Assembly (NCBI GenBank): GCA_024336345.1
Contig: JANFOG010000005.1
Span: 496,001 to 560,000 of the forward strand
Length of the DNA: 64,000 nt
Direction of reading: 5' to 3'
Source of the DNA: Mariannaea sp. PMI_226
Taxonomy: Eukaryota > Ascomycota > Sordariomycetes > Hypocreales > Nectriaceae
The translations under genes and the position numbers were made by a program. The notes below the pieces were generated by a model. It saw only the letters and a list, made by a program, of their open reading frames with translations. It did no database searches and was not told where the DNA came from. This document shows positions 32,538-42,091 of the stretch, piece by piece (position 1 is the first letter of the stretch; every line of letters starts with the position of its first letter).

Positions 32538-33249
32538 TCCAGACTGATTGTCAACCTGTTGGTATGGACCCTCGCGCCCTCATCCCACTAGAAAGTGAGA
32601 TTGGATCGAGTAAGCAAGGGTTTTATCGAGAGACAGGAGAAAGGCCTGCGTGAGATGGCAGCCGAGAGTGTAATCAAGATAGCCTAATTGTAATCCAGCA
32701 GGGCCAAATGCTCCCTGTGAGTTTTCAACTCTTATGGTGAGTGGACAAGGCAAGATGCGTCTGGAAGTCCGGCGACAGGGTGGGATGGAAGAGGACGGTC
32801 GGCATAATGTGGGATGATTTGACAGGCTCCACACGTGAATCCTTTGACGGTGACTAATGGCCCGATTTGGTTTAGTCTTGCACATGCATTTCTCAAGACG
32901 GCATCGTCTCGGTATCCCACTCTGTATCCCACTCTTCATCCCACCCGATGCTCCGCCAGTAAAGTGGTTGTGAGTTTGTGAGGTTTGTGAGCTCCTGGTG
33001 GCGCTGGGGCCATACGGGCAACTCTGTCACCCCAGCTCAGGTAATGAGTAATTATTAAGGACGGATAGTTGGCAATGACGAGGCTGTTGATTTATCACGA
33101 GAGTCTTCAGGTATGAGTCGACGTGACCATGATGAACAGGATGTATTTATACCAGAACATGATGCGAATTTGAATCATAGCAAGCATCACTTCTTCCACA
33201 ACTTCAACTTACACGCCAACACACTGCCTATCCACATACCCAATCCCAC
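32374..33249. promoter_or_regulatory. Cluster of nine ATCCCAC/GTGGGAT motifs
   Basis: The 7-mer ATCCCAC occurs on the plus strand at 32374, 32582, 32914, 32926, 32938 and 33243. It occurs inverted at 32478, 32780 and 32809. The three at 32914-32944 form an exact 12-bp-spaced direct array (TATCCCACTCTG-like units). A random sequence of this length would be expected to hold about 0.1 copies over both strands. The cluster spans the shared promoter of the hybrid regulator and the NmrA-like gene and the regulator's own first exon and intron. Confidence 0.6.
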
Positions 33250-33286
33250 TCTCACCGATTGAATACCCACATCTCCATTCGCCAAC

Positions 33287-34186
33287 ATGTCTGCCATCAA
33301 GAATGTCGTCATCGCCGGGGCCTCTGGCGCCCTTGGCTCTATCGTCTTCAAGAAATTTGTCGAATCGGGCAAATTCAATGTTCGCGTCCTGAAGCGTACC
33401 GGCTCCGAGTCCAACTTCCCTGAGGGCACGGACGTCGTCGAGGTTGACTATTCATCTCTTGAGTCTCTGACAGCTGCTCTCAAGGGCCAGGATCTTGTCA
33501 TCTCCACCCTCGCATCTCTAGCTATCGGGAACCAAGTTACCTTCATCGAAGCCGCTATTGCTGCGGGTATTTCGCGCTTCATCCCCTCCGAGTTTGGCTC
33601 AAACTTGGATGTTCCTAGTGTCCGCAAACTTCCCGTGTTCGCTCACAAGGTCCAAATCCAGGATATCTTGATCGAAAAGTCCAAGTCAACACCTTTGACT
33701 TATACATTTGTTTACAACTCTGCCTTCCTTGACTGGGGTCTGGAACATGGCTTCATTTTTGACCACTCCAAGTCAGCGCCCATCATTGTTGATGGCGGTG
33801 ACAGCGAGTTCAGCGCGACCAGTCTTTCCAGCGTCGCTGATGCTCTAGTCGGCGTTGCCAGTCACCCGGAGGAGACCAAGAACCGAACCGTTTATATTCA
33901 CGACCTTGTCACAAGCCAGAACAGACTTCTCGCACTTGCTAAACAGGTTGCTCCTGAGCGACCTTGGGCCCCTGTTCCCGTTGTCTTGGATGACCTTACT
34001 GCCAAGGCGGATCAGCGACTCGCGCAAGGCCTCTTCGACATGGAGACCTTTGCTCCTTATCTATATCGTGCTGTCTTGGACCCCAAGAGCCAAGCCAAGT
34101 TTGAAAAGACGGATAATGAGCTTTTGGGCATCAAGGGAAAGACTGAGCAGGATATTATTGCGATTCTCAAGCCCCTTCTCAAGTAA
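33287..34186 (+). CDS. NmrA-like / isoflavone-reductase-like NAD(P)-binding protein
   Basis: A single-exon gene of 299 aa, usual length for the family. The N-terminal Rossmann motif is GASGALG (residues 11-17) after the beta strand KNVVIA. The family pattern continues with VVEVDYSSLESLTAALKGQDLVISTLAS and the RFIPSEFGSNLD segment near residue 100. Members are NADPH-dependent aromatic-alcohol or isoflavone reductase relatives (PCBER/CipA-like), or redox sensors such as NmrA. The activity here cannot be fixed. The Lys after FGS..D that is catalytic in PCBER-type enzymes may correspond to K121 in FAHKVQIQ. The gene is divergent from a regulator across 749 bp of motif-rich promoter. Confidence 0.88.
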   Translation: MSAIKNVVIAGASGALGSIVFKKFVESGKFNVRVLKRTGSESNFPEGTDVVEVDYSSLESLTAALKGQDLVISTLASLAIGNQVTFIEAAIAAGISRFIPSEFGSNLDVPSVRKLPVFAHKVQIQDILIEKSKSTPLTYTFVYNSAFLDWGLEHGFIFDHSKSAPIIVDGGDSEFSATSLSSVADALVGVASHPEETKNRTVYIHDLVTSQNRLLALAKQVAPERPWAPVPVVLDDLTAKADQRLAQGLFDMETFAPYLYRAVLDPKSQAKFEKTDNELLGIKGKTEQDIIAILKPLLK

Positions 34187-35605
34187 GACCAACGCCAGAG
34201 GGAAGAGCTGTCATTGAATAGAATGTCATTCGGAATATTGGACAACTTAGATGAACCCCCTCCTTGTCATTAGAAGGAGATACTAGGTATGCTGGAACCC
34301 TGGAATTCGGTTTCGGATTTTGGCGCGGTCAGGAAAGGTATAGCGTTAGACATTTTTAGTTATAGAATGTGAATTACCATAAAAGGGATATGCGCAATAT
34401 CTTGTTTCCACATTTCGTCCCTTTCTCGACTTTCACCAATGCATAGATCTAGAATCACTCACCGACACACATACATTTCGGTACATTTATGTTGTCCTCA
34501 AAATGGCTGATACTCTTCGCCCACACCGTGTACATAGCAATCTGTGGCCGTGGCTCAGAGGAGACTCTTTTGGTATTTATTCTGCTTTTTTTGCTTTCAT
34601 TCTTTTAACTTGGATTTCCTTGAGTATCGCCAAGAGAACAAGAGAGCAATAGAGCTCAGCAGAGTACCATTATGATCAAAATCTGTCGGTGGGCGTGCGC
34701 TATGTTCAAGCAGGCGCTTGTTGATTTGAAACCCCTCCCAAAGCTAGATAGACCTTTTATAGTTAGTGATTTCAGTCCAAGACTCTCGCTTTACGTATAA
34801 AATTGGCGATCATTTACCATATTGCCAGATTGCGGAGCCGCAATCGAAGAACACCAGCATCACCCTGGTCAATCACACACAATACCTTGCTGCGCCTGCA
34901 AAAGTCAGCTCAGTTCCTCGGAAATAACAAAAAAAGTCAGCCAAATGCAGGCCGTGAGGCTCGGCTGTGGAGTTGATCTGAGACACCGAAGAGGTGCTGG
35001 ATCTTAACTGTCAACCTCATCTTGCATTGTCGTCGTCTGTGCTCGTGGGTCACACTTTGGGCTTTATTCGAACTACACCACGTACGGCACCAGAACCCAT
35101 TTGAACTACCCATATGCGTATACGGGCTTCCTTTTTATTTATTCTTTTCATTTTTACTTGTGATGACCAAACATGACTTTGCATACGACACAAAAATTAA
35201 ACTGCATCTAACATGACATATGTTGAATGGTATCATTGTCAGTAGATTGCACGTCATCCACATTCCCCCGCATTGAAACGGCCTTTATGAGGCCCTCACC
35301 GGATTCGAAGCCAAAACAACAAGGCAATTGACAAATCAAGAACGATAATTTGAGCAACCTGCTACGGGAAGAGTAAATATGTTGATAAGCTACGTCTCAG
35401 TCGCAATTTCTCCAGGCCAATGCGTCATATCGCCTGGTAGTCAAAAGTAGAAGACTTGCGTTCTTGAATACTCTACAAAAGTTATCGGTCGGGTTCTTAG
35501 TACAATTTCGAGGATTGATATCGATATCGTTTTGTTCTCTGAGCTTTTAAGAAAGTAACTTCAATCCTGAGACATTGTCCATCCATACACCCCACAGCTG
35601 CCAAG
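34187..35605. other. 1.4-kb intergenic region with one possible small ORF
   Basis: The dioxygenase promoter should lie at the right end. The only frame of note is a 49-codon ORF at 34503-34652 with one hydrophobic segment, listed separately. Otherwise the region is gene-free. Confidence 0.4.
34503..34652 (+). CDS. Possible small membrane peptide (49 aa)
   Basis: An ATG in good context (AAAATGGCTG) opens 49 codons ending in TAG. The first 22 residues are polar and basic. They are followed by about 20 hydrophobic residues (GIYSAFFAFILLTWISLSI) and a basic tail (AKRTREQ). This is a plausible single-span membrane microprotein, but the length is within what chance can produce and I know no homologue. 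Confidence 0.25.
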   Translation: MADTLRPHRVHSNLWPWLRGDSFGIYSAFFAFILLTWISLSIAKRTREQ

Positions 35606-36938
35606 ATGGTTGATATTGAAGCTTACAAACACATCTCTCCTGATTCAGGACGCCCAATCACTTTACACCCACACTATAACCCCAAGATCAGAGACTGGAC
35701 CCCACCAGACTCTGCCCGAGAAGAATTTGTACCCCCAAAAGACAGAGCCTTCTTTGCAGATCCAGAAAAGAAGGCCCTGTTCTCTGTGGCAAAGAAGATC
35801 GATTTGACCGAATCCATCGGGTCCGTTCTTGAAGGCGTGCAGCTTTCCCAACTCAACCCCACGCAGCTGGATGAGCTTGCGCTTCTCGTGAATGAACGGG
35901 GTGTCGTGTTCTTTAGGGATCAAGATCTTACCACAGAGAAGCAAGTTGAGCTATTCGAGCACTATGGTATTCTAGATAAGCACCCCGCGCAAAAGGATGT
36001 CAAGCATGTTGTGATCAACGGAAGCACAAAGGACCACCGCGAGATTGCAAACTACACACCATGGCCCCAAGGCGACTTTCATGCCGATACGTCATTTGAA
36101 ATTAACCCTCCGTCGTACTCGCTTCTGAGAATGGAAGAGCATCCAGAGGTTGGAGGGGACACGGCCTGGGTCTCTGGGTATGGGTTATACGATACGCTGA
36201 GTGACGCGCTCAAGAAGTTTGTGGAAGGGCTTCACGCAGTTCACACGTCGAGGGTGCGTACACCTGGGAGAACAGTCTTATCTAACGGGTTCACACCAGC
36301 ATGAGAGTTAACATCAATACAGTTGCAATATGACACAATTCTCGATCTTTGGGGCAAGGGCCCAAACAGACCACCCATCGACACGCACCATCCGGCCGTT
36401 CGCACCCACCCGGTGACTGGGCTAAAGGCAATCAACGTTAATCCGGGATTCGTCACCGGTTTCGCGGAGTTGAAGAAGCCTGAGTCAGGTAAGTTAAGAC
36501 AGAATGCCTGGATACAAGATTGAAGTGCTGAGGAGTTTTCATAGATAAGTTGCTGGACTTCTTCTCCTATCATATTCATTCAGCAGATGACCATTATGTC
36601 CGATGGAAATGGACAGTTGGAGCCGTCGCAATGTGGGACAATAGGTACGTTCAGCGTGTTTTTTGCTCAGTCGGAAAGTCTCGAGCGGCACAACGAGGAA
36701 CTAATATCCGCATTAGATGTGTTCTGCACCGAGTGATACCTGGCACTTACGAATCTCCACGGCGAGGTATTCGCACCACAGTGTTTGGAGAAAAGCGTAA
36801 GTGTTCTGACAACACAATCCGCCGATCAAATTCTATTTGCATTTACTAACTTCTTTAGCGTACTATGATTCAAAGAGCGAGGGACGGGCCGAGCGTGATG
36901 CTAGGCTGAAAAGCGAGAAAGCTAAACAACATGCGTGA
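35606..36938 (+). CDS. TauD/TfdA-family Fe(II)/2-oxoglutarate dioxygenase
   Basis: Five exons (35606-36253, 36323-36488, 36545-36644, 36717-36796, 36859-36938) encode 357 aa. The facial triad is H159-x-D161 (in GDFHADTSFE) and distal H309 (RCVLHRV). Arg324 (GIRTTVF), 15 residues later as in bacterial TauD, should bind 2-oxoglutarate. Other family blocks are VVFFRDQDLT, EVGGDTAWVSGYGLYDTLSD and ELKKPES. Fungal homologues (Jlp1-like) oxidise sulfonates such as taurine to release sulfite for sulfur supply, and other members attack other acids. The substrate is not decidable here. All four introns are 56-72 bp and phases close exactly. The C-terminus is a short charged helix. Confidence 0.92.
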
Positions 36939-37152
36939 AACGATCCCCAGCTGTGTCACTTTATGAGGCAGATTCAGGAAAGGTGCAAATTTGTTTGACA
37001 AGTTTTGTTTTCAAGATTGGTATATACATATACTGGATGGATATAAACAGTAAACGCTCATTGAGGGTAACGATGACTATGTACATCCAATCGTGGTTCC
37101 CCATAAAAGTCCAGATTGGTTCAGTGGCGGTCAATTTGCTGGTTGGCGGGAG

Positions 37153-37879
37153 TCACACGTCAACCTGCTCAATCTTTCCCGTCTTGACGTCGTAAATATA
37201 ACCAGTGATAGGCACCTTGAGGACCAGCGGGCTCTTTCTCAGTAGCTGGACATCATCTGACACGCTCTGCTTCAGGTCGGCGAAAGGGAGGAAAGACATG
37301 TGGTCAACGTCCTCGTTAAGTTCCTGTCGGACCTTGGTTCGGAACTCGGAGTCTGAGAATTTTTGCATGCCACATCCGGTCTAAAGATAAATAAACTATT
37401 AGTCTTGATGCACCTTGAGATATTTTTGGGGTTTCTGGATCCTTACGTGATGCATCACAATAATCTCACGGGTTCCCAGAAGCTGTTGCGAGATCATAAT
37501 GGATCTCAGCGCCTCAATAGCACGACCTCCAGCCTACAATCATACATCACAATGCAGTTAGCAAAACCAAGAGATCTTCAAAAGTAGCATTGGGAATAAA
37601 ATGTCATCTTCAATCTTACATTTCGAATCACGTGGGCGTCTCCAAGCTCGAGCCCCAGTACCTTAGCGGGATCTAATCTGGAGTCCATGCATGTTATGAC
37701 TAGCACCTTTCTGTCATTTTTGTTCAGCGCCCCATATCATTCCCTTGGGAAAATCATCAGATCTTGGTTAGGTGGGCTTACCGCGATGGTGGCGAGGGTA
37801 GATCCGCTCCAGTAAAGTCTGCTGCGTATATCTGGTTCGCAGCTTCAAGCTGGGCCGTGACAGAGCTGTGAACAGACAT
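37153..37879 (-). CDS. Beta-carbonic anhydrase, short form
   Basis: Four exons (37879-37782, 37710-37620, 37533-37447, 37380-37153) encode 167 aa. Zinc ligands are C40 (in [10 protein letters not shown]), H92 and C95 (MHHTGCGM). The catalytic dyad D42-R44 is present, and HVIRNAGG follows. The enzyme interconverts CO2 and bicarbonate. At 167 aa it is shorter than the main Nce103-type enzyme (usually over 220 aa). It fits the group of minor, small fungal beta-carbonic anhydrases and lacks an obvious mitochondrial presequence, so it is probably cytosolic. It is convergent with the dioxygenase gene, 214 bp apart. Confidence 0.9.
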
Positions 37880-40084
37880 GACGCCCGTATTAATGGTCTA
37901 TGGTCTATCAACTGAAAGCTGAGAAAGAGAAAAGGATGGCATTGATTCCTTGCGTATGGCCTGGGGGGGCTTCTTATTCTTCTTTTGTTTTGCCCGAATC
38001 TACCCAGCCCTCAACGAAATGAGACGTCAGTTGTCCCCCGGATTAGACAGACCAGGGCCCCCCTCCCCCTCCCCCTCGTGGCGCGTCCGCTTATCCGGCT
38101 ACGCCAGGCCCTTGTCTTGTTCACAATTAACGGCCGCGGCGAGGTCCGACAGGAGGCTAAACCCCTCATCATATCGGAATCTATAAGCAGATGACCATTG
38201 GCCAGCAAGGCGGCTGGTGTCGCACATCGTGCCATGGGCAGGCCCGTTGAAGTAAAGTTGCGGGTCTAGACCATCCGCCTGGAACAGCCACTACACGGCT
38301 TATAAGTGAGAGCTGGACTGCGTCACCCCACGGAACATGCTGGATCTGTATGCAAGCCGTACGTTGGTAGTGAGATAAAAAAAACGTTGAACGACAGATT
38401 TGTTTCATGGCATGCCACGCAGAGCATGTCGCGGCTCGAAATTTCCATTCTTCCTTTTTTTTTTGTGTTACTTCCGAGGGCCGGTCACTTACCCCGACCC
38501 AGTACGTCAGCCAGCAGTCCTTCACACCACAAAGACCGGATGTTTAGCCGGTATCACGCTTGAGAAAAAGCAAGTCGCATTGTGCCTAGGATGATATCAC
38601 CCTTTGCCGTGGCGTCTGGGGAAAACTGAGCTTAGCACCAATATTCAAAGTCCATTTCCTTTCGCCGAGGTCGTACTGGGATAATTCCGTTCTCCTCGGC
38701 CGACGTATCAAAGATCATTGTTGCTTTGACCTTTCGCCTGATTCTGCTTGGTGCAGATATCACACCTTGCGAAATCAGTTCACCTGCATGCAGACACCGA
38801 GAATAAGTACCACCTTCCGGTTGTCTCGCCGGCAGCAGCGGGACTTTCTTGTCGGCCCGGTAGATATCCATTTCATTTCAGTTGATAATGCCGGCGGTCT
38901 GCTGGGGGGGGGCAATGCCCGTATATCCTTACAGTGAGCCTCTGAAAGCCGAAAAGCATTCGATCACCGACGGCTGCAGCGGATTTGGCACTCGGAAGCC
39001 ACGTTTGGATATACGCTATGAAATTGGCTGCCAGGGTCCTTAGCGATCGGGAGTACTCGAAACGTACGAGAGTGGTATGCATGGAGGAGGGTCAGCACCC
39101 CACGCTATCAGCAGGCTGAGCCAAGTAACGTGACCAATACCAACGAGAAAAGGGAAAACATGGGACAATAAGGATCCAAGGTACGGTACTTTGCAGATAC
39201 TGATATTATATGACCATGCGTAGAACGGCGTAGTTTTGGTTGTTGCCCAGAACCTTCCCAACTGACCCCCCCTTGCCGCCCTACCCTGGTCAAATTAAGT
39301 GGTCGATAAAGTAAATCGAACAGGGAAGGCCAGCGCCACAGGGGTGGATAGTCGGGAATCAGTTTGCAAGGGGGCCAGCTAGGGGTTGGTGAGGGGGTTC
39401 TTGAACATACGTAATTGCTTTCAACGAATATGTAGTGTTGATTGAACACATGGAGTTCTCTGCACCGTTCAGGGTTAGCAACAAAGCTCCAGAGACAGAA
39501 GTGCAAGATAACAGTACCTAGTGACGTGAAAATACTGCTTTGAAAGCATTACTAAGTCCTGCAAGTAGAAAGCCACGTTTTTGAGGATGGGCACGCAGGT
39601 TTGGTGTCGTCGACCATGAAGCGTGCTCGACGCCCAGGCTTTGATCATTTCATCCGTGATTCCATCCTAACCGCATGATTCCTATATTAATACCAGCTTT
39701 CAATAATGTTTGAGACGGCCACATACCTGTCCATATTGAGCTGACCCCTTTTCCCTCGGTACCAAGCTTTGTGATTTCGGGCAGGGGCTGGTGTCACCAG
39801 GTATGTCAACAGGGCAAACCAAAACTGTGATACGATTTATGAACCCGGTAAGATATATCAGATTCTCTTACTTACTTTAAAAAATTATCCGCAGCCGTCT
39901 TTAAGGCGAAAAAAAGTCTCGCGGGTTTGTGAAAGTATGATCATGATATTAGGGAGGCAGAAAGCCAGGTTTAAAAAGGGTCGTGGCGCTCATTTAAATA
40001 GCTGAGGTGCAGACAACCCTCGGCCGTATATGTCCCGGCAGCAGTAATTTCTTTTGCCATGTGTGAGCCGGAGCTTTCTCTCAC
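37880..40084. other. 2.2-kb region without a supportable gene
   Basis: The carbonic anhydrase promoter lies at the left end and includes a C-rich stretch with CCCCT/STRE-like words near 38058-38078. Frames at 38181-39506 are short and mutually inconsistent. No repeat was recognised. Confidence 0.4.
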
Positions 40085-40716
40085 TCAAGTTAGCGAGAGT
40101 CGTACAAAGCTAAGTGATCCCTGAACCGATGTGATGGGAACGACTCTGCCGCATGGCAGCTGCGAGTGCCTTGATGGCATGAAATGACCCCAGGTCCGGA
40201 CCGGGTGGCCGGTGTTGGATTCAACATCAGCGCTACGGCTCAGCTCAGCCATGACGGACATATCGCCATGGGAGTGGTGTAAAAATTCACCGATTGGTGA
40301 ATCTTGAAATGATATCAAATTAGGTAGTTGACGATACCCGGTTGGCGGGTATGTTACTTCGAGTCCCATGACTTGCATCTCCCGGAATGATTTGCATACT
40401 GGTATGCAAGGTTCTGAACTGCACTTGACAAAGTCAAGCTCCAAACTACTGAGAAACACATAGAAATTTCTCCATTTTTCGGCACGTCCATATGGTATGT
40501 GTAACTTAAAGCTGATATCTGCTGGGTCCATCAAGGTGTCTGCTACTGCCAATGAAAGAAGTATTCAACACCACCCAAACTCGCCTCCATTTTTCTGGGC
40601 AGTGGAAAGGTACCCTGAATGAGTTTGGCTAAGAGGCCAACGATTAGTCTTGATTCCCTCCTATATTGAGCCCCTTGTTCAAATAGTACGGCTTGCCGAC
40701 TATAATGAACCATCAT
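40085..40716 (-). CDS. Doubtful two-exon hypothetical gene or gene relic
   Basis: Two minus-strand open frames can be joined by a 68-bp intron (GTACC donor at 40613, TTGGCAG acceptor at 40546). This keeps frame from ATG 40716 to a stop at 40085. The first frame is open further upstream to about 40787, where an ACAG acceptor-like site lies, so an upstream exon is possible. The peptide (SRQAVLFEQGAQYRR.., then ISFKLHIPYGRAEKWRNFYVF) looks protein-like in composition, but I recognise no family. It could be a real lineage-specific gene or a decayed copy. Confidence 0.3.
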
Positions 40717-41040
40717 GGAAGTCTCATCAAGCACCCGGATAGTCCAGGACGTAATGGTCGCAAAGGGGGAAGATGGTATCTGTCATATCATAGGGCAAAA
40801 TTTAATCACATTCTATTGAGTACTTCATTTGAGGGATGACTTCTCATTCTCTGGGTGAGTCCTCGATAATGACACAGTTCTCAGAATATGTGCATATTGA
40901 AAAGGGAACGCCAGTGGGATTTCTGTCATATTTAGGATTAGGGCATGAAAGCGTTTGAAATAATAAAGAATTAGCTCTCTCAGTCAAAAAAAACTTCGAT
41001 TTAGGCTGGGATACTGAAAAAAAAAACCACCTCTATATTA
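40717..41040. other. Flank between doubtful gene and Cys-rich gene
   Basis: About 320 bp. It holds a possible upstream exon of the doubtful gene and the 3' UTR of the Cys-rich gene. Nothing else was seen. Confidence 0.3.
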
Positions 41041-41511
41041 CTAGTCATCCATATATAACCGTATCCATGAATCCGCGAGGCCATGGCACTTCAGGCACCA
41101 AAGGCTACCGATTTTGTGCATGTCCACATCGCCACCGCGACCATCCTTAACCACGGCAGGAATGTCGAAAATCAACTCGCAGGTATCGCAATAGATTGGA
41201 AAATCTGGCCCCGGAACCGCATGGCAATCCACGCACCACCCAGGCCCAAGGTGCAGCGTACGCGCCTGACACATACCACCGCATTTGGCGAGATAGCAAT
41301 CATAGACAATGGGCCTCTTGGCTATTGTGATGGAGTATGCGGCTCTGCGACATGGCAGACAGCTTGTTTTGCTTCCTCTAAATCGCTTGCTACAGCTGAT
41401 GCAGTTTCTCGGTAGAACAACAGGTGGCTCACGATAGCGTCGACTACGACTTTTCTGAGTTAAAATTGAATTTAGACACGCTCGTTCAAGCTTCTTGATG
41501 TTACCGGTCAT
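41041..41511 (-). CDS. Orphan Cys-rich protein with five CxxC pairs
   Basis: A single-exon frame of 156 aa with an ATG start. CxxC pairs lie at residues 37/40, 51/54, 93/96, 108/111 and 139/142, with C72 and a CxxxC at 77/81. Intervening residues are basic in the first third (KSRSRRYREP). Paired spacing of this kind usually means two or three zinc ribbons or treble clefs. I recognise no named family, there is no signal peptide, and the Trp/Gly/Asp around the pairs (GWCVDC, LWCLKC) is knuckle-like. It could be a nucleic-acid-binding or ubiquitin-related zinc protein; that is inference. The paired cysteines are unlikely in a chance frame. Confidence 0.6.
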   Translation of the reverse strand: MTGNIKKLERACLNSILTQKSRSRRYREPPVVLPRNCISCSKRFRGSKTSCLPCRRAAYSITIAKRPIVYDCYLAKCGGMCQARTLHLGPGWCVDCHAVPGPDFPIYCDTCELIFDIPAVVKDGRGGDVDMHKIGSLWCLKCHGLADSWIRLYMDD

Positions 41512-42091
41512 TCTTTACAGTAGTACGAGAAAGTAGGTGTACAATTATTCCGATATTTTGGGAAGCAAATATACTGAGCACTTATCATAACTAGTGCTAT
41601 CAAGGCAACAGGAGATTTGTACGAGGTTAGATATAAGTTTCTTTGTCCGCAATATTTTTCCGTGTTCACGTTTGTTTCTGCTGACGACGTAGATGTCAAA
41701 GTGGCAAGGCGCCGAAGGGTATTTATATTCACTAAACAAAGACTAGTTGTGCATCAAAAGCAGCGTGATTCAAAAAGGCAAAGACGAGGGGTTCATCAAA
41801 CGACAAATCAAATCGCGTGTGGCAGCCCATGTTCAACATGTTGAAAGACATCTGCTCCGTGATTCAGGTTTGGCGTAACACAATTTGTGAGAAACTTGGC
41901 AAAGGCTAGTCTTCAGTGGTGTTCTAACAACAATCCAATTTCATTGTTCAAAACCAAGGCTGCACTAAGCAGGAACATTCCCCCTTCGCCTACGGTATTG
42001 CTGACATTTTTTTTTCAAAGAACATAGAGTACGCATGAACCAATGTCAATCGTTATCAATATGTAGTCAGTAGCTCACGGACGACCTAGGC
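41512..42091. other. Gene-free flank
   Basis: 580 bp between the Cys-rich gene, whose promoter it contains, and the end of the acyltransferase. No supportable frame. Confidence 0.4.
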
